A DNA stretch of 64,000 nt from Alteribacillus persepolensis (GCF_900099605.1 NZ_FNDK01000005.1:86149-150148); one strand, 5' to 3'. Shown: positions 44,029 to 54,707, counted from the first letter of the stretch. The notes: generated from the sequence alone by a model not told the origin. Translations and numbers: made by a program.

Positions 44029-45435
44029 ATGGAACACTCTCAAACGAAAAAATTAATTGAAGAAGTCGTTAGCGAATTAAAGCAGGAAAAATTCTTGGAA
44101 GAAGATATAACACATCCATCTGAACGTGAAAAAGTGCTCGACTCTGCTGGAGAAATTTTAAAAATAACCGACAAAGTCATTAAGAGTTACATAAGGGTTT
44201 CCAGGGAAGAAGGCGTCATTGAACGTATCCCGGCCTATCGAGTGCAGCATAACAATATCAGCGGCTTTTATAAGGGCGGGATTCGATTCAGCCAGGAAGT
44301 CAATGAAGCAGAAGTGGAAAATCTAGCTATCTTAATGACATTAAAAAATGCATTGCATAACCTGCCGTTTGGGGGAGCAAAAGGCGGAGTGCATGTCAAT
44401 CCGCGAAATTATACCGAGAGGGAGCTCAATTTAATTAGCAAAAAATATGTGCAGCGTTTTGCGCGGGACTTGGGGCCAACACAAGATATTCCTGCTCCTG
44501 ATTTGGGAACGAATGACAAAATTATCGACTGGATGGTTGGTGAGTATAAAACGATTCACCCCGGTGAGTCTTACACTGGTTCGTTTACGGGCAAAAGCAT
44601 GGATAATAACGGTGCTGCCGGGCGGAGAGAATCGACAGGAATTGGGACCTTCTTAAGTTATTTTTATTTAGTCAGCGAATGGTTTACACAGGAACAAGAG
44701 ACAACCCATAAGAATGAGAGGAGACAAAAGCAGCGGCAGACATTAGAAAAGCTGCATGATAAGCATCAAGAAGACACAGCAATTGATGTAGCAGTGCAAG
44801 GGTTTGGTAATGTCGGAAGTGTCGCTGCGCTGGAAGCACATCAATGTTCTTTTATAAAACATCAAGTCGTAGCAGTGTCTGATCAATTCGTTACTCTTTA
44901 CCATAAGAACGGTATCGATATCGACAGCTTGCTCGTGTTTACAAATAAACATCAGCGTCTTCCGCAGAAGAAAGAAGAACTGCAAGAAAGTGGTGTACAA
45001 GCAGATATTTACAGCCCACAAAAAATTCTGAGCGTCCAAACAGATGTATTAATTCTTGCGGCAATCGAAGACCAGATCACACAAGAAAACATGAAAGATG
45101 TGCAGGCAGGTATTCTTGTCGAAGGTGCGAATGCGCCTGTTACTGTTGACGCGGATTTATATTTACAGGAACAAGGGAATATTATTATTCCAGATATTTT
45201 GGCCAATGCAGGTGGTGTACACGTTTCTTATTTGGAATGGAAACAAAGCCGAATAACAGAGAGTTATTCGAAAGAAGAAATTATTGAAGAGATGAGCACA
45301 CAAATGAAGGACACATTAAAGAAGGTGTATGATGAGTACTTTAACAAAGCGTCGCAAACAATGAGATTTACTTGTTATGCTATTGCTTTGCGCCGATTGA
45401 TTTCTCTGCTGTTCAGGCACGGCAAATTGTTTTAA
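44029..45435 (+). CDS. Glu/Leu/Phe/Val dehydrogenase with a charged insertion
   Basis: Cytoplasmic amino acid dehydrogenase, 468 aa instead of about 425. The substrate Lys lies in PFGGAKGGV (about 114-121), DIPAPDLGTN follows, and the NAD(P) fold starts at QGFGNVGS near 257-264. Between STGIG (202-206) and that fold there are some 24 extra residues (about 221-249), very rich in Gln, Lys, Glu and His, absent from normal members. Glutamate is the likely substrate, since ectB needs it, but leucine or valine cannot be excluded. Divergent from ectABC, with a possible leader peptide. Confidence 0.85.
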   Translation: MEHSQTKKLIEEVVSELKQEKFLEEDITHPSEREKVLDSAGEILKITDKVIKSYIRVSREEGVIERIPAYRVQHNNISGFYKGGIRFSQEVNEAEVENLAILMTLKNALHNLPFGGAKGGVHVNPRNYTERELNLISKKYVQRFARDLGPTQDIPAPDLGTNDKIIDWMVGEYKTIHPGESYTGSFTGKSMDNNGAAGRRESTGIGTFLSYFYLVSEWFTQEQETTHKNERRQKQRQTLEKLHDKHQEDTAIDVAVQGFGNVGSVAALEAHQCSFIKHQVVAVSDQFVTLYHKNGIDIDSLLVFTNKHQRLPQKKEELQESGVQADIYSPQKILSVQTDVLILAAIEDQITQENMKDVQAGILVEGANAPVTVDADLYLQEQGNIIIPDILANAGGVHVSYLEWKQSRITESYSKEEIIEEMSTQMKDTLKKVYDEYFNKASQTMRFTCYAIALRRLISLLFRHGKLF

Positions 45436-45551
45436 CAATATCTTTCTCCAGAACACGGAATAAAGGGGAAGAAAGTCTTCACCACGTGGTACAGACACAG
45501 AACACTTTAAGAGGCAGGTCAATATTCATATCATTCATTTTTTATAAAAGT

Positions 45552-45591
45552 AAGGCTGTCCAAAGGGATATCCCTTTGGACAGCCTTTTCT
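45552..45591 (+). terminator. Terminator of the dehydrogenase gene
   Basis: Perfect 17-bp stem AAGGCTGTCCAAAGGGA / TCCCTTTGGACAGCCTT with a 2-nt centre, then TTC. It starts 117 bp after the stop. Confidence 0.85.
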
Positions 45592-45782
45592 GTGTTCCAG
45601 CTTGCAGCTGTTTTTGTCCATGTAAAGAAGGAAATGCTGCCGGTGTTCATGAAGACACACAGGGAGAAGGTGGTTTATGAGAAAGGCCTATTCCCATAAT
45701 GAAAAGAATAATGACTGTTTTATAAAATAACATCCTGAATTGTAAATGTGCAGCGATAAATGAAATGCCTGTAAACGACTGT
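45592..45782. other. Intergenic region without a supported gene
   Basis: Remainder of the 347-bp gap after the dehydrogenase. No clear ORF with ribosome site. Confidence 0.4.
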
Positions 45783-46688
45783 TCATTTATCAAACAAATT
45801 ATCAAGAGCAGTATGTAAAGACGGATAGGAAAATGTGTATCCTGATTGTAAAGGTTTTTCAGGAAGTACCTTTTGTCCGTCTAGAATGAGAGTGCTCATT
45901 TCTCCGAGAGCAGCTCTTACTGCAAAAGCGGGTGTTGGAAGCCAGTGCGGTTTTTGTAAAGTATTGGCAAGCTGTTTACCAAATGAATGCATACGTTCAG
46001 GAGAAGGAGCTGTTACATTTATAGGACCGCAAACGTGTTGATGTTCAACGGCAAATGCAATCATGTTGATAACATCAGTGACGTGTACCCAAGAATACCA
46101 CTGATCACCTGTGCCAAGCGGACCGCCAATAAACAAATAATAAGGAAGCACCATTTTCGAAAGAGCGCCTTCTTTGTTAGCTAATATAAGCCCAAAACGC
46201 GCATAGACAACTCGAACACCTTCACTTTTGGCAGCAGCGGCTTCATTTTCCCATTCTTTACATACACGGTGCAAAAAGTCTGCCTTGATGGGTTTCGATT
46301 CTTCGGTGAAGGTATTTGTTTTAGAAGTGCCGTAATATCCGATGGCAGAAGCATTAATAAGTACTTCAGGTTTAGAAGGTAAACTGTTTATGATGCGAAT
46401 TACTTCGCGTGTAGCCTCTATACGGCTGTCGCGGATTAATGCTTTGTACGAAGGCGTCCACCGCTGGCTGATTGATGCGCCTGCCAAGTTAATAACAGCG
46501 TCAACAGTAGGAAGGTATTTTTCCGGACTGCTGTTATGGCCCAGCCATTTCACATAAGTGAGTTGGCGTGTGTTTTGTTTGTTGCTTGCGTTTCTTGTTA
46601 AAATATACACGTGGTGGCCTTTATGTAAGAGGTGATTTGTCAATTTAGAACCAACCATACCGGTGCCGCCTGTGATGACGATATTCAA
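45783..46688 (-). CDS. yfhF: TIGR01777-family NAD(P)-binding epimerase-like protein (YfhF)
   Basis: 301-aa Rossmann-fold protein of the TIGR01777 short-chain-epimerase group. The cofactor loop is GGTGMVGSKL at 7-16; VDAVINLAGASI, NASAIGYYG (the YXXXK-like Tyr region) and a C-terminal DUF1731-like segment are present. TTG 46688 is used: AAAAAAGGAG lies 8 nt upstream. It is divergent from recX, as yfhF is in B. subtilis. Activity unknown. Confidence 0.88.
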   Translation of the reverse strand: MNIVITGGTGMVGSKLTNHLLHKGHHVYILTRNASNKQNTRQLTYVKWLGHNSSPEKYLPTVDAVINLAGASISQRWTPSYKALIRDSRIEATREVIRIINSLPSKPEVLINASAIGYYGTSKTNTFTEESKPIKADFLHRVCKEWENEAAAAKSEGVRVVYARFGLILANKEGALSKMVLPYYLFIGGPLGTGDQWYSWVHVTDVINMIAFAVEHQHVCGPINVTAPSPERMHSFGKQLANTLQKPHWLPTPAFAVRAALGEMSTLILDGQKVLPEKPLQSGYTFSYPSLHTALDNLFDK

Positions 46689-46782
46689 TGTATTCGCTCC
46701 TTTTTTGTTTATCTAATTCTTATGTACCCAAAATAAAAGCTCTGTAACCTTTTATTATTTTCACTTTGGTAAGGAGACGTTT

Positions 46783-47619
46783 ATGAAAATCTCAAAAATT
46801 ACTGTCCAAAAAAAGAGAAAAGACCGTTACAACATCTTTACGGTTGAAAATCAGCAGGAACAGTATGCTTTCAGCGTCGATGAGGATGTGCTCGTGAAAT
46901 TTCAGCTCAAAAAAGGAAAAGAGCTGCAGCCGGATGAAATAGAAAGGATTTTGCAAGCCGATCAACTTCGAAAAGCAGTAAATGATGCAGTACACTATTT
47001 AAGTTATTCCATGAGAACAGAACAGCAAGTAATAGAGTATCTATTAAAAAAAGAATACACAAACAACGTTATATCACAAGCGATGTCGAAGATAAAAGAC
47101 TATGGTTACACAGATGACACAGAGTTTGCTGGCGCGTTTGTGCGGACGAAAATGAAAACCACAGACAAAGGTCCCTTACTTATTAAAGAAGAATTACGCC
47201 GCAAAGGTGTTTCAGAGGAAAAGACAGAAAAAGCGATGGAGCAGTTCACACCAGAGCAGGAGTTGGAAGCTGCCCAGCGTGTTGTACAGAAGAAGGCAGC
47301 GTCGAAAAAAAACGAATCATTACAAGCAATGAAACAGCGTTTGCTGCAAAGCTTACGACAAAAAGGATATTCAAATGAAGCTGCTGTACAAGCTGTAGGC
47401 AAGCTGTCTGTTCAAAGAAGTGAAGAGGAAGAACGTCAAGCGGTGAGAGTACAAGGGGAAAAAGCGAAAAAGAGATGGGGGAAAAAATATACCGGCAGAC
47501 AATTGGAATGGAAACTAAAGGAATTTTTATACCGAAAAGGTTTTTCGATGGATGTTATTCAACAGTATTTACAAGAAGTAGAGCAATGGGAGGATGAAAA
47601 CGATGGAAAAACGATATAG
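46783..47619 (+). CDS. recX: Recombination regulator RecX
   Basis: 278-aa regulator that binds and modulates RecA filaments. The RecX core (about 60-230) shows LSYSMRTEQQVIEYLLKKEY, DYGYTDDTEFA and KGPLLIKEELRRKGV. It has the long Bacillus-type N-terminal extension. ATG 46783 has AAGGAGA upstream. It overlaps the next gene, yfhH, by 17 bp, part of the conserved recX-yfhH-yfhJ cluster. Confidence 0.94.
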   Translation: MKISKITVQKKRKDRYNIFTVENQQEQYAFSVDEDVLVKFQLKKGKELQPDEIERILQADQLRKAVNDAVHYLSYSMRTEQQVIEYLLKKEYTNNVISQAMSKIKDYGYTDDTEFAGAFVRTKMKTTDKGPLLIKEELRRKGVSEEKTEKAMEQFTPEQELEAAQRVVQKKAASKKNESLQAMKQRLLQSLRQKGYSNEAAVQAVGKLSVQRSEEEERQAVRVQGEKAKKRWGKKYTGRQLEWKLKEFLYRKGFSMDVIQQYLQEVEQWEDENDGKTI

Positions 47620-47923
47620 TCAAATGACAGAGCAAGAATTACATAATGAAATTGCTGCTTTGAATGAAAAAGCAAAAAAAGCTGAACAAATGGGAATGGT
47701 AAACGAATTCGCTGTATTAGAGCGGAAACGTGTCATGGCAGAGGCGTATTTAATCGATCCTGATGATTTTATGACAGGTCAGCGCTATTCGATTAAACAA
47801 GAGGGCGGCTCGTTTTTTATTAAATATTTTAATGGTGTGTTTGCTTGGGGATACCGTAATGATTCAAACGAGCTTGAAGCATTGCCAATTTCGCTGTTAG
47901 AAGATGAAGGAGGACATATATAA
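47603..47923 (+). CDS. yfhH: YfhH family protein (DUF1811)
   Basis: 106-aa small protein closely matching the YfhH family: RYSQMTEQEL at the start, KAEQMGMVNEFAVLERKR, then the C-terminal barrel with FNGVFAWGYR and PISLLEDE. ATG 47603 is chosen since GGGAGG is 9 nt away; ATG 47594 is too near. It overlaps recX by 17 bp and yfhJ by 1 bp. Molecular role unknown. Confidence 0.92.
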   Translation: MEKRYSQMTEQELHNEIAALNEKAKKAEQMGMVNEFAVLERKRVMAEAYLIDPDDFMTGQRYSIKQEGGSFFIKYFNGVFAWGYRNDSNELEALPISLLEDEGGHI

Positions 47924-48192
47924 TGGAAGATATTTATCAACGCTTAACTAAAAAGTTACTTGATCATAATGAGCAGTTGTCTGCAGGACAGGCTAGAACG
48001 TGGGTAGAACATTTGTGGGAGGATTTTGAAGTCACACGCGCTAAATCCGGGCGCGAATATCAAGGAAGTGAAGTCACAGAATCTATTGTCGGAAAATGGA
48101 TTGAACAGTATGGTCCATACTTGCATCAATACGAGGCAACAAATATGAAGTTCCACAAGTTAAATCAGCGTAATGACTACTTAACTCATTAA
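47923..48192 (+). CDS. yfhJ: YfhJ family protein (WVELL)
   Basis: 89-aa protein of the small WVELL/YfhJ group: the TWVEHLWEDFEVTRAKSGREY stretch corresponds to the WVELLWEDFE signature, followed by SIVGKWIEQYGPYLH. Start ATG overlaps the last base of yfhH. It closes the recX-yfhH-yfhJ cluster; the B. subtilis cluster has sspK before yfhJ, which is missing here. Function unknown. Confidence 0.92.
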   Translation: MEDIYQRLTKKLLDHNEQLSAGQARTWVEHLWEDFEVTRAKSGREYQGSEVTESIVGKWIEQYGPYLHQYEATNMKFHKLNQRNDYLTH

Positions 48193-48204
48193 GGAGGCAA
48201 TGAG

Positions 48205-48300
48205 AAAGAGGCTGGGACAAAAATACAGGAACTGCAGAATAATCCGAACGGTTCATGAAAATTAGTTCTTAACAGTAACTTCTATTACTGCTCCGTCAAC
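48205..48300. repeat. Intergenic repeat, family 2
   Basis: AAAGAGGCTGGGACAAAAAT and AATAATCCGAACGG, then ACAGTAACTTCTATTACTGC and TCCGTCAA, aligning along about 95 bp with 35303-35410. The right arm of the AATAATCCGAAC hairpin is lost here. Confidence 0.55.
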
Positions 48301-48395
48301 CTTTTGGATAACCGTTCTTAGGTTTGGTCCAGCCACTTTATAGCAGAAGCCGCAGTTTTGCTTGGGTTCTCGTTAAACATTTTAAAATGTAAAAA

Positions 48396-48420
48396 ACCGC
48401 CTCCAAATGAAGAGGCGGGT
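48396..48420 (-). terminator. Terminator of yfhP
   Basis: ACCGCCTC / GAGGCGGGT stem; minus strand ends in TTTTTT. Confidence 0.8.
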
Positions 48421-48432
48421 TGCGGTAAATTA

Positions 48433-49449
48433 TTATGTTTTTATATTTTTGCTGCCAGAGGACTGATATAATTTTTTACCTTGTTTTAATTTCTTTTCTA
48501 GTGTTTCATCACTATAAATCCAGCCAGTGTACGATGTATAAATACGTAAATGTTTATCTAGACGAACGACAGCTACAAATGGATAATACCCTTTGCTGCG
48601 GTAACGAAGATCAATAAACTTTACTTCCCAGCCGTCCTGCATCTCACGAATTTTCCACCGGTATGTGGGTGAAAAAGAAAGAAAAGCTTCCAAGTTTTGA
48701 TCCTTTCTTGCCGCTTGAATAATGTTGTTATCAGGAATTGGTTCAAACGGGTAGCTTTCAAAATATTGAAGCTTTCCGCTGCGGGACTCTGTGACGTGAA
48801 GCATGTCTTTTGTGCGAATCACAAGATGCCATTTGTTCCAGTTAAACGTTGGCGAGATAAAGAAATGAGTGGCGTTTGGATGAAATTGAGAAGCTTGTTT
48901 CAACACTTTGTTACGTGCTCGAAAACGCCAAATATAATAGAAAATCAAGCTGCAGTACAGAAGGAAAAACGTGATACCAGGGGGCGCTCCATAACGCCAT
49001 AACAGAAACCCGGCGATATGCACTAAAAAAATGAGCGGATCAAATATATTAATGACACCTAAGGCAATCCAACGTTTTGAAAATGGTGACAGCGCTTGTG
49101 TTCCGTATGCATTAAAAATATCCACAAAAACATGTAAAAAGACAGCCAGAAATGTCCACATCCACAGATGGAGAAAGGAAATTTCCGGAGAGGATATGTA
49201 CACGCCTCCTGCAACAATAACCGGCCACAGGAGGACAGCAGGAATGGAATGTGTGGGTCCGCGATGGTATTTTATATATACAGCGTTGTTTTTTAATTTT
49301 AAAATGGTATCAAAATCTGGAGCTTGGGAGCCGATAATGGTAGCGGCCATTACTGTCTGCATCGCATAGGGGGTTTCTGCCACCACAGGATCAAGCATTG
49401 CTAAACCGCCCAGCCCTATTCCCATTACTGCATGTGTCGCGGTATCCAT
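48433..49449 (-). CDS. yfhP: Membrane-bound metal-dependent hydrolase YfhP
   Basis: 338-aa membrane protein of the YfhP/YdjM group. The N-terminal part has a THAVMGIGLGGLA segment, APDFD and KYHRGPTHS, the metal-binding His/Asp motifs of the family, and four or more hydrophobic segments (about 50-170), followed by a soluble C-terminal half. ATG 49449 has AGGAGG 9 nt upstream; GTG 49455 is too close. The position between yfhJ and mutY equals B. subtilis. No substrate known. Confidence 0.9.
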   Translation of the reverse strand: MDTATHAVMGIGLGGLAMLDPVVAETPYAMQTVMAATIIGSQAPDFDTILKLKNNAVYIKYHRGPTHSIPAVLLWPVIVAGGVYISSPEISFLHLWMWTFLAVFLHVFVDIFNAYGTQALSPFSKRWIALGVINIFDPLIFLVHIAGFLLWRYGAPPGITFFLLYCSLIFYYIWRFRARNKVLKQASQFHPNATHFFISPTFNWNKWHLVIRTKDMLHVTESRSGKLQYFESYPFEPIPDNNIIQAARKDQNLEAFLSFSPTYRWKIREMQDGWEVKFIDLRYRSKGYYPFVAVVRLDKHLRIYTSYTGWIYSDETLEKKLKQGKKLYQSSGSKNIKT

Positions 49450-49532
49450 ATGCACATTCCTCCTTTCTCCTTATGGTTGGCCTAATACTAGTTATACCCT
49501 ATTATAAAACTTGTAAAAAGGGGTTGAATGGA

Positions 49533-49862
49533 ATGGACGATAAACTGCAAATTTTTATGGAATATAAAGTAAAGCCCGAAAAAGAATCATTATACAGAGA
49601 AGTCATGGCAGAAATTGCCGCTGTCCTGCCGACGTATGAGGTTAGTAATTTTCAATGGTTTTCTGCGTTTGACCAAGATGGGCTGTTTGTTGAGATGTTT
49701 GAAGTTCCAACGCCTTCTCATTATCATACCTTAAAAAAATGGCGGACTTCAAAGTCACATCAAGTTTTCAGCAAATTGGATGAATGCGTAAAAGGCGGTA
49801 CAGAAAAAATACACTGTTGGGCGTTTCAAGCAAAAACGGATGAACTTGACAGCCGACGATAG
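49533..49862 (+). CDS. Hypothetical protein, 109 aa, upstream of mutY
   Basis: Small soluble protein with the look of a ferredoxin-like alpha/beta barrel (MDDKLQIFMEYKVKPEKES, then WFSAFDQDGLFVEMFEVP), perhaps a distant Dabb/ABM-type monooxygenase fold. ATG 49533 has AAGGGG 9 nt upstream. It lies 9 bp before mutY, so it is probably co-transcribed, but nothing else links the two. No family recognised with certainty. Confidence 0.6.
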   Translation: MDDKLQIFMEYKVKPEKESLYREVMAEIAAVLPTYEVSNFQWFSAFDQDGLFVEMFEVPTPSHYHTLKKWRTSKSHQVFSKLDECVKGGTEKIHCWAFQAKTDELDSRR

Positions 49863-49871
49863 GAGGACAGC

Positions 49872-50969
49872 ATGGAACAGCAGCTAGAAAATATCGATAT
49901 TAAACGTTTTCAACAAGACTTAATATCATGGTATGAAGATCATAAGCGCGACTTGCCGTGGAGGCAGAACCAAGACCCATATCGCGTCTGGGTATCAGAG
50001 GTTATGCTTCAGCAGACAAAGGTAGATACTGTCATTCCCTACTATAATCGCTTTATGCAGCAATTTCCCACTCCGCAAAAGTTAGCCGAGGCCGATGAAG
50101 AAGACGTGATGAAGGCGTGGGAGGGATTAGGCTACTACTCGCGTGTCCGAAATTTGCAGTCAGCTGTTAGAGAAGTCGTTGCGGACTACGGCGGCGAGGT
50201 GCCAAGTTCGAAAAAAGCTTTTTCGTCCTTGAAAGGCGTTGGCCCTTATACAGCTGGAGCAGTGTTAAGCATTGCTTACGAAAAGCCGGAGCCGGCTGTG
50301 GATGGTAACGTGATGAGAGTGTTTTCACGGATTTTGTTATCAAGAGAGGACATAGGAAAAGCAAAAACACGAAAAAAATTTGAATCTCTGCTGCCCGCTT
50401 TTTTAAACGACGCCAAACCCTCTCAGTTTAACCAAGCGGTAATGGAGTTGGGCGCACTAGTATGTACGCCGACTTCTCCGGGATGTTTGCTGTGTCCGGT
50501 ACAATATCACTGTATGGCTCGAGCAGAAGGGGTGCAAGAAGAGCTTCCGGTAAAAGAAAAGAAGAAAGCCCCTGCAAAAAAGGAGATGGCTGCAGTTATT
50601 CTTTGTGACCAACAGGGGAAGACGCTGTTTCACCAGCGGGGAGAAAGTGGATTGTTAGCTCGTTTATGGGAGTATCCGAATGTAGAAACAAAGCAAAAAG
50701 GTGAGCAAAAAGACACTTTATCCCAGTTTTTAAAAAACACGTATGGCGTGCAAGCGAAAATAGGAAACAAAGTCCAAAAGGTGCAGCACGTGTTCTCACA
50801 TTTAATTTGGAATATAACTGTGTATGAAGGAATGATAGAAGAAGCACCAGAACATAGTCAGGACTGTAAGTGGTTAACATTAGAAGAGGCGCAAAAATAT
50901 GCTTTTCCTGTATCGCATCAGAAAATATTAAAAGCACAAATCGAAAGAAGGGATGCGGAGTGGAATTAG
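49872..50969 (+). CDS. mutY: A/G-specific adenine glycosylase MutY
   Basis: DNA repair glycosylase (365 aa) that removes adenine opposite 8-oxoguanine. The helix-hairpin-helix [14 protein letters not shown] is followed by the catalytic Asp in [14 protein letters not shown], and the 4Fe-4S ligands C-X6-C-X2-C-X5-C are visible ([17 protein letters not shown]). A C-terminal NUDIX-like 8-oxoG-recognition domain spans about 230-360. ATG 49872 follows AGGAGGA. Its 3-prime end overlaps the next gene by 10 bp. Confidence 0.95.
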   Translation: MEQQLENIDIKRFQQDLISWYEDHKRDLPWRQNQDPYRVWVSEVMLQQTKVDTVIPYYNRFMQQFPTPQKLAEADEEDVMKAWEGLGYYSRVRNLQSAVREVVADYGGEVPSSKKAFSSLKGVGPYTAGAVLSIAYEKPEPAVDGNVMRVFSRILLSREDIGKAKTRKKFESLLPAFLNDAKPSQFNQAVMELGALVCTPTSPGCLLCPVQYHCMARAEGVQEELPVKEKKKAPAKKEMAAVILCDQQGKTLFHQRGESGLLARLWEYPNVETKQKGEQKDTLSQFLKNTYGVQAKIGNKVQKVQHVFSHLIWNITVYEGMIEEAPEHSQDCKWLTLEEAQKYAFPVSHQKILKAQIERRDAEWN

Positions 50970-51718
50970 GATTAGAACAAAAAAAGGTCCTTGTTACAGG
51001 AGGTTCAAAAGGTATAGGGAAAGGAATTGCCTCGTTATTTTTAGATGAGGGAGCAGAGGTAGCCATTGTGGCACGCTCCAAAGAAGGATTAGAACAAGCA
51101 CAAAAAGAACTGCCTGGAGTGAAAATGATTCAAGCAGATGTAACGAAGGAAGCAGCAAGAGTACAAGCATTTGAGAAGTTTCAACAAACATTTGGAACGG
51201 TGGATGTTCTTGTTAACAATGCGGGGAAGAGCGATGGACGAAATGTAGAAGAAACAGCTCTTGGTGAATTTGAGTCGGCTATGAATATGAATTATTTATC
51301 AGCTGTACATTTTAGCAAAATAGCATACGATGTGATGAAACAAAAGCAGGCAGGAAGTATCGTGAACATTTCTTCCATTTACGGAAGAGAAGCTGGCGGA
51401 AAGCCGTCTTACAATAATAGCAAAGCAGCTTTAATCAGCTTTACGAAAGCTTTTGCTGATGAAGCAATAAAAAACGGGGTGCGTGTTAATTCTGTTGCTC
51501 CAGGAGCAATTCTGCATCCAAACGGCAATTGGCAAAAACGCCTTCAGGAAAATCCAGAAAAAATAAATCAATTTGTGGAACGTGAAATTCCAGGAGGACG
51601 ATTTGGAACCGTTGAAGAAATTGCGAATGTCGTCGTGTTTCTCGCTTCGGCGAAAGCATCTTGGGTAAATGGAGCCAGTGTTAATGTAGATGGGGGCCAG
51701 TCACGCATGAATATGTAA
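50960..51718 (+). CDS. SDR-family oxidoreductase, 252 aa
   Basis: Classical short-chain dehydrogenase. The cofactor loop is [13 protein letters not shown] at about 14-26; NNAGKSDGR, the Ser in VNISSIYG and the catalytic YNNSK near 155-159 are present. The start GTG 50960 lies inside mutY, with AGAAGGGA 8 nt before it; a longer start within mutY is rejected. It may correspond to the SDR gene yfhR next to mutY in B. subtilis. Substrate unknown. Confidence 0.88.
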   Translation: MELGLEQKKVLVTGGSKGIGKGIASLFLDEGAEVAIVARSKEGLEQAQKELPGVKMIQADVTKEAARVQAFEKFQQTFGTVDVLVNNAGKSDGRNVEETALGEFESAMNMNYLSAVHFSKIAYDVMKQKQAGSIVNISSIYGREAGGKPSYNNSKAALISFTKAFADEAIKNGVRVNSVAPGAILHPNGNWQKRLQENPEKINQFVEREIPGGRFGTVEEIANVVVFLASAKASWVNGASVNVDGGQSRMNM

Positions 51719-51719
51719 A

Positions 51720-51745
51720 AACGGCCGCTGCAGGCCGTTTGTTTT
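51720..51745. terminator. Terminator between the SDR gene and a convergent gene
   Basis: AACGGCC / GGCCGTT stem with a 6-nt loop and TTGTTTTC on the plus strand. Confidence 0.75.
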
Positions 51746-51746
51746 C

Positions 51747-52109
51747 TTACTGTTGGCGGGGTCTCATATTTTTCTTTGGTTCATGGTTTTGTAAGTGAAT
51801 CTCCTTAATAAGCTTTTTCGTTTCTGGAGTGCCAAGTTCATAGATGGTATCAAACACTTTATCCATCCCCCTTTGGTACTCGTGTTGGTCTGTTTCTGTG
51901 ATGGATTCATCAAAATGCTCAAATGAAAATAAGTTTGATGCTTCAATATCGTGGTCTTGTGTTTCGTTTAACAGAAAGCGGAGGTTTTCAAGCTCCTCTG
52001 GAGTCGCTTCAATTTCATATTGAATCAGGGTGCTGTCAGGAATCCTGACTGGGCTGACATCATCCATGCTGATTGGGTTTAAATTGACGTAATATGTTTG
52101 TTTTTCCAT
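51747..52109 (-). CDS. Hypothetical Bacillaceae protein, 120 aa
   Basis: Soluble acidic protein with the pattern YEIEATPEELENLRFLL near the middle, a helical region GMDKVFDTIYELGTPETKKLI, and a basic Pro/Arg tail. I have a faint recollection of similar small proteins in Bacilli but no name. ATG 52109 follows GGGAGG. It is convergent with the SDR gene. No role can be assigned. Confidence 0.6.
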   Translation of the reverse strand: MEKQTYYVNLNPISMDDVSPVRIPDSTLIQYEIEATPEELENLRFLLNETQDHDIEASNLFSFEHFDESITETDQHEYQRGMDKVFDTIYELGTPETKKLIKEIHLQNHEPKKNMRPRQQ

Positions 52110-52168
52110 TGGTTTCTGCCTCCCTTATTGTTATGAATATAGTGTGTGTTCTGCACGTTTTTATGCAT

Positions 52169-52217
52169 AAAAGAGGGTGTCCCAAAAGTGACTTCTGCTT
52201 TCGGGACACCCTCTTTT
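52169..52217. terminator. Strong inverted repeat, terminator of both flanks
   Basis: Perfect 15-bp stem AAAAGAGGGTGTCCC / GGGACACCCTCTTTT with a 19-nt loop. The gap 52110-52372 has nothing else. Confidence 0.7.
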
Positions 52218-52372
52218 GCATGGATAGAAAGCCATAAGTTTTAACGTGGGTCGATTATGAATGTTATTAATCTGCTGAGAAAACTCGTATACATGAAGCG
52301 GAATAGTCTGTGCATCTATACACGTGGCGGCAAATTAGTCTGGCCTGTTGGCGTGCTGGTATTGTCTTGGTG

Positions 52373-53527
52373 TTACTCCACCGCTTCAATTAATCGCTGA
52401 GCTGCTACTTTCAAGGAAGATTCTGGCTGAACGAGAGCTATTCGCACGTATCCTTCCCCGCCTTCTCCAAAAGCGCTGCCTGGCGTGACAACGACGCCAT
52501 GTTCAAGTGCTTTTAAGGCAAAGGATAATGATGAATAAGACGCTGGTACTTTGGCCCAAACAAACATGCCGCCTTCAGGCACTCTGACATTCCATCCATT
52601 TTCATGAAGAGAGCGGATAAAGACATCGCGCCGTTTTTTGAAAACAGCTCGCTGCTTATCCAAAAAAGGGCGTTCATATGTAAGAGCATAAGCGGCAGCT
52701 TTTTGAATAGGCAGAAAAACACCGTAATCAATATTGGTTTTTAAATCCCGAAGCGGCTTTAAATAAGATGGATACCCAATAGCGTAGCCGATGCGTGCTC
52801 CTGCTACATTAAAGCTTTTGGACAGGGAGTTGCACTCTATGGCAATTTTTTTCGCATCGGGAATATGAAAAATGCTAAGTGGTTTGTCCTGAGAAAAAAC
52901 GAGTTCAGCATAGGCAAAGTCATGCACAATGAGAATGTTATGTTCTAATCCGAAAGCAACGGCTTTTTCAAAGTAGGCTTTGTTAGCAAGGGCCGCAGTT
53001 GGATTGCCGGGATAATTTAAAATCATCATCTTTGCTTTTTTTACTACTTCCACAGGTATGCGGTGAAAATCCGGCATAAACTGATTTTCTTCATGCAATG
53101 GTATCGTGTATAAATTGGCGTTTGCTAACGAAGCACACGCGGCATAAATTGGATAGCCAGGGTCAGGGGCGATCACATAATCACCAGGATCTAAATAAGC
53201 TAAAGCTAAATGAGACAAACCGTCTTGTGAGCCGATAAGCTGCAGTACTTCATCGGCGTTTATTGAAACACCAAATTGCTGTTTGTAATAATCGGCTACA
53301 GCTGTCTGAAAATCTTCCGTTTCTTGCAGAGCATAGCCGTATTGGTCTGCGTGTTGTACTTCTTTTGACAAGATATCACGAACGGATTGAGGCGGGGGCA
53401 GGTCAGGACTGCCGATGCTTAAGTCAATTATATCTTGTCCCGCTTGAACTTTTGCGCGCTTTTTTTCTGCTAATTCAGCAAATACGCTCGAAGATAACCG
53501 ATTCATTCGATTGGCAGGCTGTATCAT
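52373..53527 (-). CDS. Class I/II aminotransferase (LL-diaminopimelate aminotransferase-like)
   Basis: PLP-dependent fold-type I aminotransferase of 384 aa. The cofactor Lys is in CNSLSKSFNVAGARIGY (near 230), and the substrate carboxylate Arg in EGYVRIALVQP near the end. SIGSPDLPPP and LNYPGNPTAA are typical of the LL-diaminopimelate/aspartate group. ATG 53527 has AAAGGATGG 7 nt upstream; an extension to 53668 is rejected. Substrate not fixed by sequence. Confidence 0.88.
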   Translation of the reverse strand: MIQPANRMNRLSSSVFAELAEKKRAKVQAGQDIIDLSIGSPDLPPPQSVRDILSKEVQHADQYGYALQETEDFQTAVADYYKQQFGVSINADEVLQLIGSQDGLSHLALAYLDPGDYVIAPDPGYPIYAACASLANANLYTIPLHEENQFMPDFHRIPVEVVKKAKMMILNYPGNPTAALANKAYFEKAVAFGLEHNILIVHDFAYAELVFSQDKPLSIFHIPDAKKIAIECNSLSKSFNVAGARIGYAIGYPSYLKPLRDLKTNIDYGVFLPIQKAAAYALTYERPFLDKQRAVFKKRRDVFIRSLHENGWNVRVPEGGMFVWAKVPASYSSLSFALKALEHGVVVTPGSAFGEGGEGYVRIALVQPESSLKVAAQRLIEAVE

Positions 53528-53624
53528 GTATAGACCATCCTTTCTTTCTTCATTATAAAGAAAAAGATGGAGAGAGAAAACAGAAGAAGCTGTTCCGAAG
53601 TTTGGAACAGCTAACAGAATGATT

Positions 53625-54707
<1,083 letters not shown>

